Positions 44,207 through 54,717 of a DNA stretch of 64,000 nt are shown here, in pieces (position 1 is the first letter of the stretch; each line of letters begins with the position of its first letter). The stretch comes from Rudaea sp. Lineage in GTDB: Bacteria > Pseudomonadota > Gammaproteobacteria > Xanthomonadales > Rhodanobacteraceae. The translations under genes and the position numbers were made by a program. The notes under the pieces were generated by a model. That model searched no databases, was not told the origin of the DNA, and was given only the letters and a program-made list of their open reading frames with translations. The DNA lies in contig JARLJU010000150.1 of the NCBI GenBank assembly GCA_031291055.1, positions 1-64,000 of the forward strand, read 5' to 3'.

Positions 44207-45202
44207 TCACGGCAAAGGCACGCGCTCGATCAGCGCGCCGATCAGGCGATCCGGGGTCACGCCCTCGGCCTCGGCTTCGTAGGAGAGCAGGACGCGGTGG
44301 CGCAAGACCTCGTAAGCAACCGCGTGGATATCTTCGGGACTGACGAAATCGCGGCCCTTGAGCCAGGCATGTGCGCGCGCGCAACGGTCTAGCGCGATCG
44401 TGCCGCGCGGACTGGCGCCATAGGCAACCCAGCGCGCAAGATCTTCGCCATAGACTTTAGGCGCGCGTGTCGCCAACGTCAGCTGCACCAGATATGCCTC
44501 CAGCGCCGGCGCCAGATGCAGGTTCAACACTTCGGCTCGCGCCGCAAAGACCTGCGCCTGCGTCAGGCAGCGTGCCGGCGCCGATGTCGCGTTCAGCTCG
44601 GCGCGCGCGCGATCGCGTGCAAACTTGAGGATTGCCGCTTCCGCCATGGCATCGGGATAATCGATGCGCACATGCATGAGAAAACGATCGAGCTGAGCTT
44701 CGGGTAGCGGATAGGTGCCTTCCTGTTCGATGGGATTTTGCGTCGCCATGACCAGGAACAACGCAGGCAGCGGATAGGTCGTGCGGCCTACCGTGACCTG
44801 ACGCTCACCCATGGCTTCGAGCAGGGCCGACTGCACCTTCGCCGGTGCGCGGTTCACTTCATCGGCCAACAGCAGATTGTGGAAAATGGGGCCGCGCTGG
44901 AATTCGAAGCTACCTTGCTGCGGCCGATAGATTTCCGTACCGGTCAGATCCGCCGGCAGCAGATCGGGGGTGAACTGGACTCGATGAAAATCGCCTTCGA
45001 TGCGCGCTGCCAGTTCCTTTATCGCCGTGGTCTTGGCCAGACCGGGGGCTCCCTCGACCAGCAGATGTCCGTCGGCAAGCAGGGCGATCAGCAGTCGATC
45101 GACCAGGGCCGACTGGCCGATGATGCAGCGCGAAAGTTCGCTGCGCAGGGATTCGAAGGCAGCGATCAAGTCACTGCTTGAGGATTTTTCTGGCATGTCC
45201 AT
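44207..45202 (-). CDS. moxR: MoxR-family AAA+ ATPase
   Basis: 331 aa. Walker A GAPGLAKTT (about 54-62), Walker B LLADEVNRAP, sensor 1 ATQNPIEQEGTYPLPEAQLDRF and the C-terminal lid are present. MoxR ATPases act as chaperones that remodel or insert cofactors into VWA-domain proteins. It is the first gene of the moxR-DUF58-DUF4381-batA-batB/C-batD block; the gap to the DUF58 gene is 85 bases. A start at 45196 (second Met) is also possible. Confidence 0.95.
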   Translation of the reverse strand: MDMPEKSSSSDLIAAFESLRSELSRCIIGQSALVDRLLIALLADGHLLVEGAPGLAKTTAIKELAARIEGDFHRVQFTPDLLPADLTGTEIYRPQQGSFEFQRGPIFHNLLLADEVNRAPAKVQSALLEAMGERQVTVGRTTYPLPALFLVMATQNPIEQEGTYPLPEAQLDRFLMHVRIDYPDAMAEAAILKFARDRARAELNATSAPARCLTQAQVFAARAEVLNLHLAPALEAYLVQLTLATRAPKVYGEDLARWVAYGASPRGTIALDRCARAHAWLKGRDFVSPEDIHAVAYEVLRHRVLLSYEAEAEGVTPDRLIGALIERVPLP

Positions 45203-45312
45203 GGGAACTCGAATCGGTTGTATATGATCGCACGGTGGGCGTGCGTCCGCGCCCGCTTGTGACCGCGATTTGTGTGGAAGGTTTCAGCTGCGGTTGAAGA
45301 ATGCGGCAGCGA

Positions 45313-46485
45313 TCACGCACGCATGGCTGCCAGGGCCTGATCCACGCCCAGCGGCTTGCCGACCAGATAGCCCTGCGCATATTGGCAACCCAGGGCTCCA
45401 AGTTGCTCGAGCTGCTGCGCCGTCTCCACACCCTCGGCGACCATGTCGCAACCCAGTGCTGCAGCCATGCCGACTACCGCGCGCACGATCGCCAGGCAAC
45501 GCGGATCCTGGAGCTGGCTGACGAAGCTCTGGTCGAGTTTCAGCGTATCGAATGCCAGCTTGTGCAAATGTTCGAGGTTGGAATAGCCGGTGCCGAAATC
45601 ATCGAGCGCGACGCGCATGCCTGCGCGGTGGCTGTGGTCGATCAGTGTCGCGACCTTGGCATAATCCAGAATCAGACTTTCGGTGATTTCGAGTTTGAGC
45701 TGTTCGGGTGCAATGCCGTGGGCACGCACCTGGGTCAGCACGCGGTCGATGAAATCCGCATCTTCGAGCTGGCGACCGGACACGTTGAGCGCAATGAACA
45801 AGGTCGCCTTGGCCTCGTCGGCCAGGCGCCGCAGGGTCGAACAGACCTCGCGCAGCACATATTCGCCGACCGGAATGATCAACGATGTTTCTTCCGCGAG
45901 CGCGATGAAATCGGCCGGCGACACCGCGCCACGGTCCGGATGGCTCCAGCGCGTGAGCGCTTCGAAACCGGCGAGACGGTTGCTGCTGATTTCCAGAATC
46001 GGCTGCAGGCGGATTTCCAGCTCGCGCCGTTCCAGGGCCTCGCGCAACTGGCTTTCCAGGCGGATCTTGTCGAGCGCGTGTGCGGCCTCCACGCCGGGCA
46101 TCGGCTCCGCCTGCCGTATCGCATGCGTGCTTCCGCCCGCAAATGTCGCCAGTGCAGTGCGGTAGCGCGATAGCTGGCTCATCAACAGCGCGCGCACCAC
46201 GGGATCGGCCGTGGCCAGACGTTCGGCGAACTGGGTGCGATCGATCGGCGTCAGCACGCAGCGCTCGACCGCAGTCGCCGTCGCACTGCGCGGTGAATCG
46301 TCCAGCACCGCCATTTCACCGACGAGGGCGCCGGCGCCCAGATCGCTCAGCACGACTGCCAATCCGGCACGCTGTGCGGTAATGCGCAAAGTCCCGGATT
46401 CGATCAGGAACGCGGTGGTCGGCGGATCACCCTCGCGAAACAATACTTGGCCGGGGTGCAGTTCGATCCGGTAGGCGGAAGTCAT
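45313..46485 (-). CDS. Cyclic-nucleotide-binding domain fused to an EAL c-di-GMP phosphodiesterase
   Basis: 390 aa from the ATG at 46485 (MTSAYRIELHPGQ); the upstream start at 46533 adds 16 residues without domain sequence. Residues about 5-120 are a cNMP-binding beta-roll with a phosphate cassette (LVGEMAVLDDSPRSATATA). The EAL domain (about 145-388) keeps all catalytic residues: EALTRW, the Asn in ALNVSG, EITESLIL, LDDFGTGYSNL, LKLDQSFV, VAEGVET and CQYAQGY. It should hydrolyse c-di-GMP to pGpG, possibly gated by cAMP or another nucleotide. It stands alone between the Bat block and the pil operon. Confidence 0.93.
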   Translation of the reverse strand: MTSAYRIELHPGQVLFREGDPPTTAFLIESGTLRITAQRAGLAVVLSDLGAGALVGEMAVLDDSPRSATATAVERCVLTPIDRTQFAERLATADPVVRALLMSQLSRYRTALATFAGGSTHAIRQAEPMPGVEAAHALDKIRLESQLREALERRELEIRLQPILEISSNRLAGFEALTRWSHPDRGAVSPADFIALAEETSLIIPVGEYVLREVCSTLRRLADEAKATLFIALNVSGRQLEDADFIDRVLTQVRAHGIAPEQLKLEITESLILDYAKVATLIDHSHRAGMRVALDDFGTGYSNLEHLHKLAFDTLKLDQSFVSQLQDPRCLAIVRAVVGMAAALGCDMVAEGVETAQQLEQLGALGCQYAQGYLVGKPLGVDQALAAMRA

Positions 46486-46540
46486 CGGCGCATCATCGCC
46501 GATGCCGATTGGGGCGGCAACTTGCGAAAGCAAAAGCTCG

Positions 46541-46570
46541 CAAAAAGAAAGGGCCGCATTGCTGCGGCCC
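46541..46570 (-). terminator. Rho-independent terminator after the pil-linked lipoprotein gene
   Basis: On the minus strand GGGCCGCA (46570-46563) and TGCGGCCC (46558-46551) form an 8-bp stem with a GCAA loop, followed by TTTCTTTTT. It ends the pilM-Q/lipoprotein unit. Confidence 0.88.
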
Positions 46571-46595
46571 CCATTTGCTGATCCAGCCTACACCG

Positions 46596-49199
46596 TCACG
46601 GTTCGGTAGCCGTGCACGTCAATCCAGTTGCTGCCGTCGTCGGCACGATCAAGGTGGCCTTGTTTGTGCCGCTCGGCGTGCACGACCCACTCCAAGTCAC
46701 AGCCGTGGCCGTCCCGCCCGACGGAACCGCGGTGAGCGTATAGGTTCCGCCATTCAGGGTGGCCGAGCAGGATTGCGTGGTTCCCACAACTCCGCTGCAT
46801 GAGGCACCGGCAGGGTTACTGGTGAAGGATGCCGTGTTGGCCCCGGACACCACACTAAGCGCAACGGTGGACGGGGTTGCAGTGGTACTCGTGCACGCGG
46901 GATTGCCCGGCGACGCACCGGCGGCAAGACACGGATCGGTACCCTGCAGGTTCACGATGACCGTGGGTGATCCGGTCGACGTGGTGAACGTGCAACTACC
47001 CGTACCGGGAGCGTTGGGGATATTGAGATTCGCCGTGATTACCGCCGTCGTCTGACCCTGGCTGTTGGTGACGCCCGGACCGGAGGCAATACCCACGGTG
47101 GCACCGGTGCAAGTACCTGTGAGCTGCACACCCGGCACCGGAGTACCGTTGCTGCTGAGCAAGCTCAGGGTAACTGTTCCCCCGTTGCCGCCAAGGGCCG
47201 AAGGAATGGCCAACAGGATCAAATTGCCGCCAGCGGTTATCGGTGCAGAGTTGGTGGCGGTGCCGGCGCTGAACGTCAGTTGCGGCGAGCTGCTGCCCGT
47301 AGCTCCCGTTGTTGCGATACCTGTGGTCTTCACGACGGTCGATACGCAACCGCTGGTGTCGGTCAGGTCGGGTACCGTGCCTGAGCCGCTGATTCCGTCG
47401 AGCGTACCCGAACCGACGCCAAGATTGTCGAAGCTGAACTGGAAGCTCACACCCTGTATCGGGCTGCCTAGGGCATCATCGATACACGCAATCACGTTGG
47501 TCGTGAGGTTGCCGGGGATGGGGTTTGGACTGATGACGATCGTGGCCGGAGCCAGACCCGGGAACGCAATCAGGGCAATATCCGTCACCAGCTTCGACCC
47601 GTTGGTCACATTGTCGGTGCTGTTGCCTTGCGCCCACAACGCCGTGACGTGGCCCAGTTCAGACGCCGGGTAGTTCAGCGTCGTGGTTGCCCGGCCAATG
47701 CTGTTGGTCACGGCCGGCGAAGTGACATTGCCTATCTGTGCGCGTCCGATGATGTAGGGCAATACCGGTCCGTAGTTGACGGTGGCACCGGTAGTGTCGT
47801 TCAGGTTGAATGGTGTGGACACCGTCAGCGACTGGTCGCTGAGCACCGACACGACTTTCGCAGCGCTTTCCAGATCCGTGTTGCCTTGCACAAGTTTGCC
47901 GAATACCAGCAGTGAATCGCCCGGGCCCGAGCCGCCGCCTGCCGTCCGGAAGTGACCGTCAGTCGCGGTGAATCCGGTGCCGCCTTCCTGTGGATCACCG
48001 TGCGTGCCGCTGATCAGATAATTGCCATTGGTGTCGACCGGCGAATCGATCGAGCCAAACTTGATCTGGGTGCCCGGCAACACTGGATTGCCCTGACGAT
48101 CGACGCCGAGCGCGGTCACGGTAAAGCTGTAGGTCGCATCGGGATCCGGTGGAATGGTGAGCGTCGAACCGGACTGGCTGGTCAGGGTGGCCTGGGTCGA
48201 CACGCGGTTGATCAGAATCGAGGGCGCCAGCGAACCATTGAAAGATAAGGTCAGACTGTCGAGCTTGCCATCGGAGACGACCACCGTCGTCGTGGCACTG
48301 ACCGGATTCTGGATCCCGTTGTCCACATTGTTGTCACCGCGATCCGCAACTGCCTGCACTTGTACCGGCCCTTGCTGCGTACCAGCTTGGAACGTGACGG
48401 CCGCAATACCATTGTGCGTCGCTGCCACCACGGTGGTGCCGCTGCGCGAGTTTCCAGCCGCATCCGTGCTGGCCAGAGTCGCATCATTGCCGGCCGGGCC
48501 CAGGATCTGGAATTGAACGTTGTCGACGCCGCTTGGCGCTTGCACCAACGCGCCACTGCCGTCGGTTACCGTTGCAGTCACAACCGTGCTTTGCGGGCCG
48601 CCGGATCCGGAGATGTAGACGCCACTGCTGGCAGAGGCCGTAATGGACGATGGCAAACCGGTGGATGCGCCAGCCACCGTAATCGATACTTGGGCGCTGA
48701 TCGTCTGGTTGCTCACCGGATCCGTTGCCGTGACCGTCAGCACGCCGACGCCGGGAACCTGTCCTGCATGCACATAGATCGTGCCCACCCCGGCGGTCAC
48801 ATTGACCGGCCCGCTGCCCAGCAATGTGTGGAACTGATCGGTTCCGCCAGAAGTCGTGGTTGTGCTGTCCAGTGTTGAAAATGTAAGTATTGTGGTCGGT
48901 GCAACCGATACGTTGACTGGGCTGGTTCCGCTTACGAATGAACCGTCATTGTGCCTCCATGTCACCGTCACCTCTGCGATGTATGGCGAGCCGAGATAAT
49001 TTCCGGGAAACGGATCGGTCTGTTCCTGCCCGACGGTGAAGGGGCTCGCGGGCAGCGTCAATGTGGAACTGACCAATTGCAGACTGGTGTCGTTGCCGGG
49101 CGGAGTAAATGCAGAATGACTTCCACTACCACCACCACCGCAACTCGCCAATACCGCACTCGCGAGCAGTAATACGAAGGTCTTGCACAGGGCTTTCAT
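46596..49199 (-). CDS. Large Ig-like repeat lipoprotein linked to pilQ
   Basis: 867 aa from the ATG at 49199 (GGAG seven bases upstream). A lipoprotein signal ends VLASCGGGG, so C19 or so is lipidated. The mature protein is a chain of bacterial Ig-like domains (Big_1 type: PVNVTAGVGTIYVHAG, TVVTATVTDGSGALVQAP, GIAAVTFQAGTQQGPVQV, TNSQGQTTAVITANL), rich in Ser, Thr, Gly and Val, ending in Cys-containing repeats. It lies 79 bases after pilQ on the same strand and before a terminator. Position suggests a pilus- or outer-membrane-linked adhesin, but nothing in the sequence proves this. Confidence 0.8.
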   Translation of the reverse strand: MKALCKTFVLLLASAVLASCGGGGSGSHSAFTPPGNDTSLQLVSSTLTLPASPFTVGQEQTDPFPGNYLGSPYIAEVTVTWRHNDGSFVSGTSPVNVSVAPTTILTFSTLDSTTTTSGGTDQFHTLLGSGPVNVTAGVGTIYVHAGQVPGVGVLTVTATDPVSNQTISAQVSITVAGASTGLPSSITASASSGVYISGSGGPQSTVVTATVTDGSGALVQAPSGVDNVQFQILGPAGNDATLASTDAAGNSRSGTTVVAATHNGIAAVTFQAGTQQGPVQVQAVADRGDNNVDNGIQNPVSATTTVVVSDGKLDSLTLSFNGSLAPSILINRVSTQATLTSQSGSTLTIPPDPDATYSFTVTALGVDRQGNPVLPGTQIKFGSIDSPVDTNGNYLISGTHGDPQEGGTGFTATDGHFRTAGGGSGPGDSLLVFGKLVQGNTDLESAAKVVSVLSDQSLTVSTPFNLNDTTGATVNYGPVLPYIIGRAQIGNVTSPAVTNSIGRATTTLNYPASELGHVTALWAQGNSTDNVTNGSKLVTDIALIAFPGLAPATIVISPNPIPGNLTTNVIACIDDALGSPIQGVSFQFSFDNLGVGSGTLDGISGSGTVPDLTDTSGCVSTVVKTTGIATTGATGSSSPQLTFSAGTATNSAPITAGGNLILLAIPSALGGNGGTVTLSLLSSNGTPVPGVQLTGTCTGATVGIASGPGVTNSQGQTTAVITANLNIPNAPGTGSCTFTTSTGSPTVIVNLQGTDPCLAAGASPGNPACTSTTATPSTVALSVVSGANTASFTSNPAGASCSGVVGTTQSCSATLNGGTYTLTAVPSGGTATAVTWSGSCTPSGTNKATLIVPTTAATGLTCTATEP

Positions 49200-49278
49200 G
49201 TTCAATCTCCAGGCTCGCGATTTCATGGTAGGCATTTGTCGATAGTCGTCGTGGTCGCTAACCATAAACTTCAAATGC

Positions 49279-51534
49279 TCATTTCAGGCTTTCGTTGAGA
49301 ATACGTGGGGTGACGAAAATCAGCAGCTCGGCCTTCTGCGTACTCTTCTTCGTATCGCGGAACAGCGCGCCGATTCCGGGAACGTCGCCAAGGAAGGGCA
49401 CTTTCGTGATGTCGGTCGACTTGTCGAATTCGTAGACGCCACCCAATACGACCGTCTGCCCGTTGTCGACGAGCACGGAGGTGGTGATTTCACGCTTGTC
49501 CAGCTGCGGCACGAAACCGCCGCCGGGATTGGGCACGAGCGAGTTGATTGCATCCTTCTTCACATCCAGAGTAAGGAAGACGCGATTGTCCGCCGTGATT
49601 GTCGGCGTTACTTTGAGCTCGAGCACAGCTTCCTTGAATTGTACTGTCGCAGTCGCCGCACCGCCGCCGGCTGATCCGCCAGTGAAAGTGACGTAGCCGA
49701 TTTCCTGGCCCTGCTTGATATCGGCTTCCTTTTGATTGGCGGTGATCACACGCGGGCTGGAAATCAGTTCGCTGCGACCTTCGGTCTGCGCTGCCGAGAG
49801 TTCCAGATCGAGCAGATAATCCGCGCCGAGAATCGCCAGGCCAAAGCTGCCGGACGGGTTGGTCGCCGGCAAGTTGACGTTCAACCGGTTGGCAATATTG
49901 GGGACCAGAATTCCGCTCGTGCCACTGATCGGGCCTGCGGCACTCACCGGCAGCCCGCTGCCCGTGCCCGCAAAACGATTGGCAAGAGCAACATTCGCCA
50001 TCGAATCCGCCGCCGCGAGACTTCCCGACGTCGAGATGATCGTGTTGTTTTGCTGATAGCCACCGCTGACGCCGAATTTTGCGCCGAGCTCGCGGGCAAA
50101 ATTGTCGGTGGCGACGACCACGCGGGACTCGATCAACACCTGCTGCACGGGCTTGTCGAGCTTGGCCACCAATTCGCGAACCGACGCGACTTTCTCGGGC
50201 GTGTCGACGACCAGCAAGGTATTCGTACGATCGTCATAGCTGACCCGGCCACGCTCGGAAAGAAAGCCGCTGTTTTGCTGACCGGCACCCGCACCACCAG
50301 CGGCCTGTTTGTTCTTCGTCGTCAGCAGATCGGCAATATCCTTTGCGTTGCCGTAACTGATCGGGATGTACACCGTTATCGTATCGGTTAGCTGCTGCAA
50401 CTTGTTCCTGGAATCGGCCAGCGCCTGTTCGCGATCGGCGATTTCCTTCTGTGGCGCTACCCAGATGACGTTGCCATTGCGGCGCTTGTCCAGACCTTTG
50501 GCCTGCAGCACGATATCCAGCGCCTGATCCCAGGGCACATTGATCAGGCGCAAGGTCACATTGCCTTGCACCGTATCGGCGACGACGATATTCAGATCGG
50601 AAACATCGGCGATCAACTGCAATACCGAACGCGTCGGAATGTCCTGGAAATTGAAAGTCACGCGGTTGCCGGAGTAATCCGGTGGCGCGTTCGGGCCTTT
50701 CTTTTCTTCTTCCTTCTTCGGTGAAATCTCGATGATGTACTGGTTGCCGGCCTGATAGGCCAGCTGCTCGAACGGCGCCTTGGCGCTGATCTCCATGTGC
50801 GCGCCGTTGCCCTTGGCGTGGGTCTCGATGAACTGCACCGGCGTTGCGAAATCCAACACATCCAGACGCTGGGCCAGTTGCGTCGGCAACCTTACGTTGT
50901 ACATATCCAGCGAAACCTTGTCGCCGACACGTTGCAGATCGGCACCGGCGCCTTCACCGGAGAAGCTCACGACGACTCGACCCTCGCCGTTCTTGCCGCG
51001 ACGAAAATCGATGTTCGACACCTCCAGCCCCGGCGCAGCAATGGCCTTGGTCGGATCGGTCGTGGCGACAGCCGTGACCGTCGCCGAACCGGACATGCCG
51101 TTGTTCACGTTCAGAACGAGATTGTTGCCTTCGACCTTGGTTTCATAGGTCACCGTGTGGAACAAATCGACCACCACCCGCGTGCGGCCCGCGGCTTCAA
51201 CTGCGCTTACGGCGCCGGTGGCACCGTTGTTGATCTCGATGCGACGCTGGCTCAGGCCATTGCGTGTGTCAGCCAGGTCGATCGCGATGCGCGCCGGATT
51301 TTCGGTCGTGAAAATCTGTGGCTCGGCGACCGGGCCGGCGAACTTCATCGTGATCTGCACCTTTCCGCCCGACAACGGCGTGTAAGTGATGTCCTGCAGG
51401 ATGCTCTCGGCGAGGACATTCGTCGCGAACACGGTCCCGAGGAGCACGATCAGCCATGCAAGGCCGCCGTTTAACGACTTGCGTATGCCAGGTGTGGACG
51501 TACGTCCCTGGAAGTTAGCAACTGTAATGGTCAT
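49279..51534 (-). CDS. pilQ: Type IV pilus secretin PilQ
   Basis: 751 aa. A long signal peptide (about 1-43, ending LAE) is followed by two AMIN domains (about 45-150 and 170-270), which bind peptidoglycan, then N0/N1 secretin domains (RVTFNFQDIPTRSVLQLIADVS ...) and the secretin beta-barrel ending EFDKSTDITKVPFLGDVPGIGALFR. The pore-forming secretin domain keeps the family VGGVYEFD/VPFLGDIP-like motifs (here VVLGGVYEFD). It makes the outer-membrane channel for pili. It is the last gene of pilMNOPQ, 24 bases after pilP. Confidence 0.96.
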   Translation of the reverse strand: MTITVANFQGRTSTPGIRKSLNGGLAWLIVLLGTVFATNVLAESILQDITYTPLSGGKVQITMKFAGPVAEPQIFTTENPARIAIDLADTRNGLSQRRIEINNGATGAVSAVEAAGRTRVVVDLFHTVTYETKVEGNNLVLNVNNGMSGSATVTAVATTDPTKAIAAPGLEVSNIDFRRGKNGEGRVVVSFSGEGAGADLQRVGDKVSLDMYNVRLPTQLAQRLDVLDFATPVQFIETHAKGNGAHMEISAKAPFEQLAYQAGNQYIIEISPKKEEEKKGPNAPPDYSGNRVTFNFQDIPTRSVLQLIADVSDLNIVVADTVQGNVTLRLINVPWDQALDIVLQAKGLDKRRNGNVIWVAPQKEIADREQALADSRNKLQQLTDTITVYIPISYGNAKDIADLLTTKNKQAAGGAGAGQQNSGFLSERGRVSYDDRTNTLLVVDTPEKVASVRELVAKLDKPVQQVLIESRVVVATDNFARELGAKFGVSGGYQQNNTIISTSGSLAAADSMANVALANRFAGTGSGLPVSAAGPISGTSGILVPNIANRLNVNLPATNPSGSFGLAILGADYLLDLELSAAQTEGRSELISSPRVITANQKEADIKQGQEIGYVTFTGGSAGGGAATATVQFKEAVLELKVTPTITADNRVFLTLDVKKDAINSLVPNPGGGFVPQLDKREITTSVLVDNGQTVVLGGVYEFDKSTDITKVPFLGDVPGIGALFRDTKKSTQKAELLIFVTPRILNESLK

Positions 51535-51558
51535 TTCAAGTTACCCCCAATGGGTCGT

Positions 51559-52101
51559 CTATTTCTCGCCCAGCGCAACTGACGCCTGGCGCTCCATCCA
51601 ACCGCCGGTCCCATTCGGGATCAGCTCCACGAGATCGATATGGTCCTCGGCGATTGCGGTGATCTTGCCGCTGCTCTGACCGAGGTAATTATGCAAATGA
51701 ACGCGATGGATGACGCTGTCCGGATCCTTGACCAGCCCTTCCATCGAGGCGCCGGTGCCGATCGTGCCGACCATCTTCAGGCTGTCTAGCGGATAGCTCT
51801 CCAACGGTTCCTTCGGATGCTTGTCCGGTTGCGGACCCGAGCCCGCCGAGGCTTGCGCCTGCTGCTGCTCTTCCAGACTCGGAGCAAACGGATCGCGTCG
51901 ATCCTGATCCTTGTATTCAAAAGTCTCGAATGTCTTGAGCACCGGCAACGGCGGGATGCCCGCGCCTTTCTTCGCAAGCTCCTGCTTCACCCATTCCTTA
52001 AGATCGCTGTCACCGCCAGTACAACCGGCCACTAGAGCCAACGTCACCGCAAGCAGAAGAGTACGAATCAACCCAGGAAGATGAACCCTGCTCATGTTCA
52101 T
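51559..52101 (-). CDS. pilP: Type IV pilus assembly lipoprotein PilP
   Basis: 180 aa. Lipoprotein signal ending LVAGCTGGD (Cys at about 27), a disordered region, then the PilP beta domain (YPLDSLKMVGTIGTGASMEGLV ... RVHLHNYLGQSSGKITAIAEDHIDLVEL, about 102-165). It connects PilN/PilO to PilQ in the periplasm. The ATG overlaps the pilO stop by four bases. Confidence 0.95.
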   Translation of the reverse strand: MNMSRVHLPGLIRTLLLAVTLALVAGCTGGDSDLKEWVKQELAKKGAGIPPLPVLKTFETFEYKDQDRRDPFAPSLEEQQQAQASAGSGPQPDKHPKEPLESYPLDSLKMVGTIGTGASMEGLVKDPDSVIHRVHLHNYLGQSSGKITAIAEDHIDLVELIPNGTGGWMERQASVALGEK

Positions 52102-52769
52102 TTCCCCCCCTGTGTCGTCTGGGCCGCATCGGACTTCGGCGCTGCCGACTTGCTGCCCGTGCCCTCGCTCTCGTCTTCTTCAACGTAACGATAGGTCTTG
52201 ATTGTGCCTTCAAGCGACAACTGCCCGCCCGCGGCCTTGATGTCGGTGGGTTTGAGTGACACGTCGTGCATGGTCAGGATCACCACCCGCGGCAACGCGG
52301 CAACGCCACTAATGAAGGCGCCGAACTGATGGTAGGTGCCGAGCATGCGAAGCTGGATCGGCTTTTCCGCGTAGAAACCTTCCTTGACCGTCTCCGCGCC
52401 CGGCTGGAACAACTGGGTTTCAAGTCCTGCCGAAAGGGCTGCTTGCGAAATGTTCACCAAGAGTTCGGGCATTTCCGTCTTGCTCGGCAGTTGCCGCAGC
52501 AGCTGGCGCAGCAGGTCGCGCATCTCATCGAGCTGCGCCTTCAGTGCTTCGAGATTGACTACCTTGGCCTGCTTTTCGGAGAAGTCTTTCTTCAGCCCTT
52601 CTTCCTGCGCCTGCTTCTGCTGCAATTCATCCTGTTGCGGGCTGATCTCGAAGTACCAGCCTGCAACCATGATCAGCACGAAGATGACGAAGCAGATCAC
52701 CAGCTTCACGCCTTGCGGCCATCCACCGATGTTGTTGCGATCCAGATTGCGGAAATCCGAAAGCTTCAT
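52098..52769 (-). CDS. pilO: Type IV pilus alignment protein PilO
   Basis: 223 aa. One TM helix (about 22-44, LVICFVIFVLIMVAGWYFEI) after a short cytoplasmic tail, a coiled-coil segment (about 48-90, rich in Glu, Lys and Gln) and a ferredoxin-like periplasmic fold. It forms a heterodimer with PilN. It overlaps pilN and pilP by four bases each. Confidence 0.95.
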   Translation of the reverse strand: MKLSDFRNLDRNNIGGWPQGVKLVICFVIFVLIMVAGWYFEISPQQDELQQKQAQEEGLKKDFSEKQAKVVNLEALKAQLDEMRDLLRQLLRQLPSKTEMPELLVNISQAALSAGLETQLFQPGAETVKEGFYAEKPIQLRMLGTYHQFGAFISGVAALPRVVILTMHDVSLKPTDIKAAGGQLSLEGTIKTYRYVEEDESEGTGSKSAAPKSDAAQTTQGGK

Positions 52770-53433
52770 GGCGTGCCCCCCGGGCTTGGCGCTGTCTGCT
52801 TGGGTGGCGCGGGTGGCGCATTCGCGGCCGGCGCAGCGGCTTTTGCGGACGCCGCATCACTGCCATTGCCGCTATCCTGGGGATTGTCGCTTTCCGGCTT
52901 GCGCAGCTTGACGTTCAGGCTGAACTCGAACCGGTTGCGCTTGTCGTTGCCCTTGGCCTCGGTCTTCTGCAGATCCGAGTGCGTCAGGAAAGCCGAGGCG
53001 TCGAGATTGCGCATGTAGGTCGCGACGCTCGCATTGGATTGCGCCACGCCTTCCAGAGTCAGGGTATCTCCGACTTGCTTGAGCGAATTCAAGCGTACGC
53101 CGTCGGGAATGGTTTTCACCAGCTCGTCGAACAGATGCACCATCTGCGCGCGACTGGCCTGAAGTTGTTCGATGATCTGCTTGCGCGCGAGCAGCTTGGA
53201 TTTGGTTTTTTCCAGCTCCTTGATCTCGGCAAGCTTGCCGTCGAGTTGATGGATCTGGTCCTTCATGTAGGCGTTGCGCGCATCCTGATTGTCCAGACGC
53301 TCACCCATCCACCACCACCACAACAGGACCGCCAGCACGGCAGCGATCGCTGCCCCGCCGAGCATCATGTAGAACTCGCGTTCACGCAGCTTGCGCCGCT
53401 CGGCGCGCCAAGGAAGTAGGTTGATCTTGGCCA

Positions 53434-53434
<1 letters not shown>
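52766..53434 (-). CDS. pilN: Type IV pilus alignment protein PilN
   Basis: 222 aa. The N-terminal INLLPWRAERRK (about 3-14) is the motif that binds PilM in the cytoplasm. One TM helix (about 25-43) and a coiled coil (about 50-95) follow, then the periplasmic domain and an Ala/Pro-rich C-terminal tail. Its ATG shares one base with the pilM stop (TGATG). Confidence 0.96.
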
Positions 53435-54516
<1,082 letters not shown>

Positions 54517-54541
54517 TTACGAGCGATATATGCGCATCTAC

Positions 54542-54570
54542 ATTAAATACGAATCTTAACGGATTATCAA
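54542..54570 (-). promoter_or_regulatory. Promoter of the pilMNOPQ operon
   Basis: On the minus strand TTGATA (54570-54565) and TTTAAT (54547-54542) are 17 bases apart, a good sigma70 match, 50 bases before the GTG of pilM. Confidence 0.65.
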
Positions 54571-54717
54571 CAGTGACTTTACTGCAGGCCCAAAACCGTG
54601 ATTTGACAGGGATTTACACCCGTCGGCGGATCGGCGGCTAGGAGCTATCCCCCGGTACGATCTATACTCCGAGGCTTGCATCCTCGACCTTGACTGCGGT
54701 CACAGTCCGCTCAATTC

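Noticed and set aside
54604..54609. TTGACA as -35 of mrcA
   Set aside because: The only good -10 (TATACT at 54663-54668) is 53 bases away, far from the 17-base spacing.
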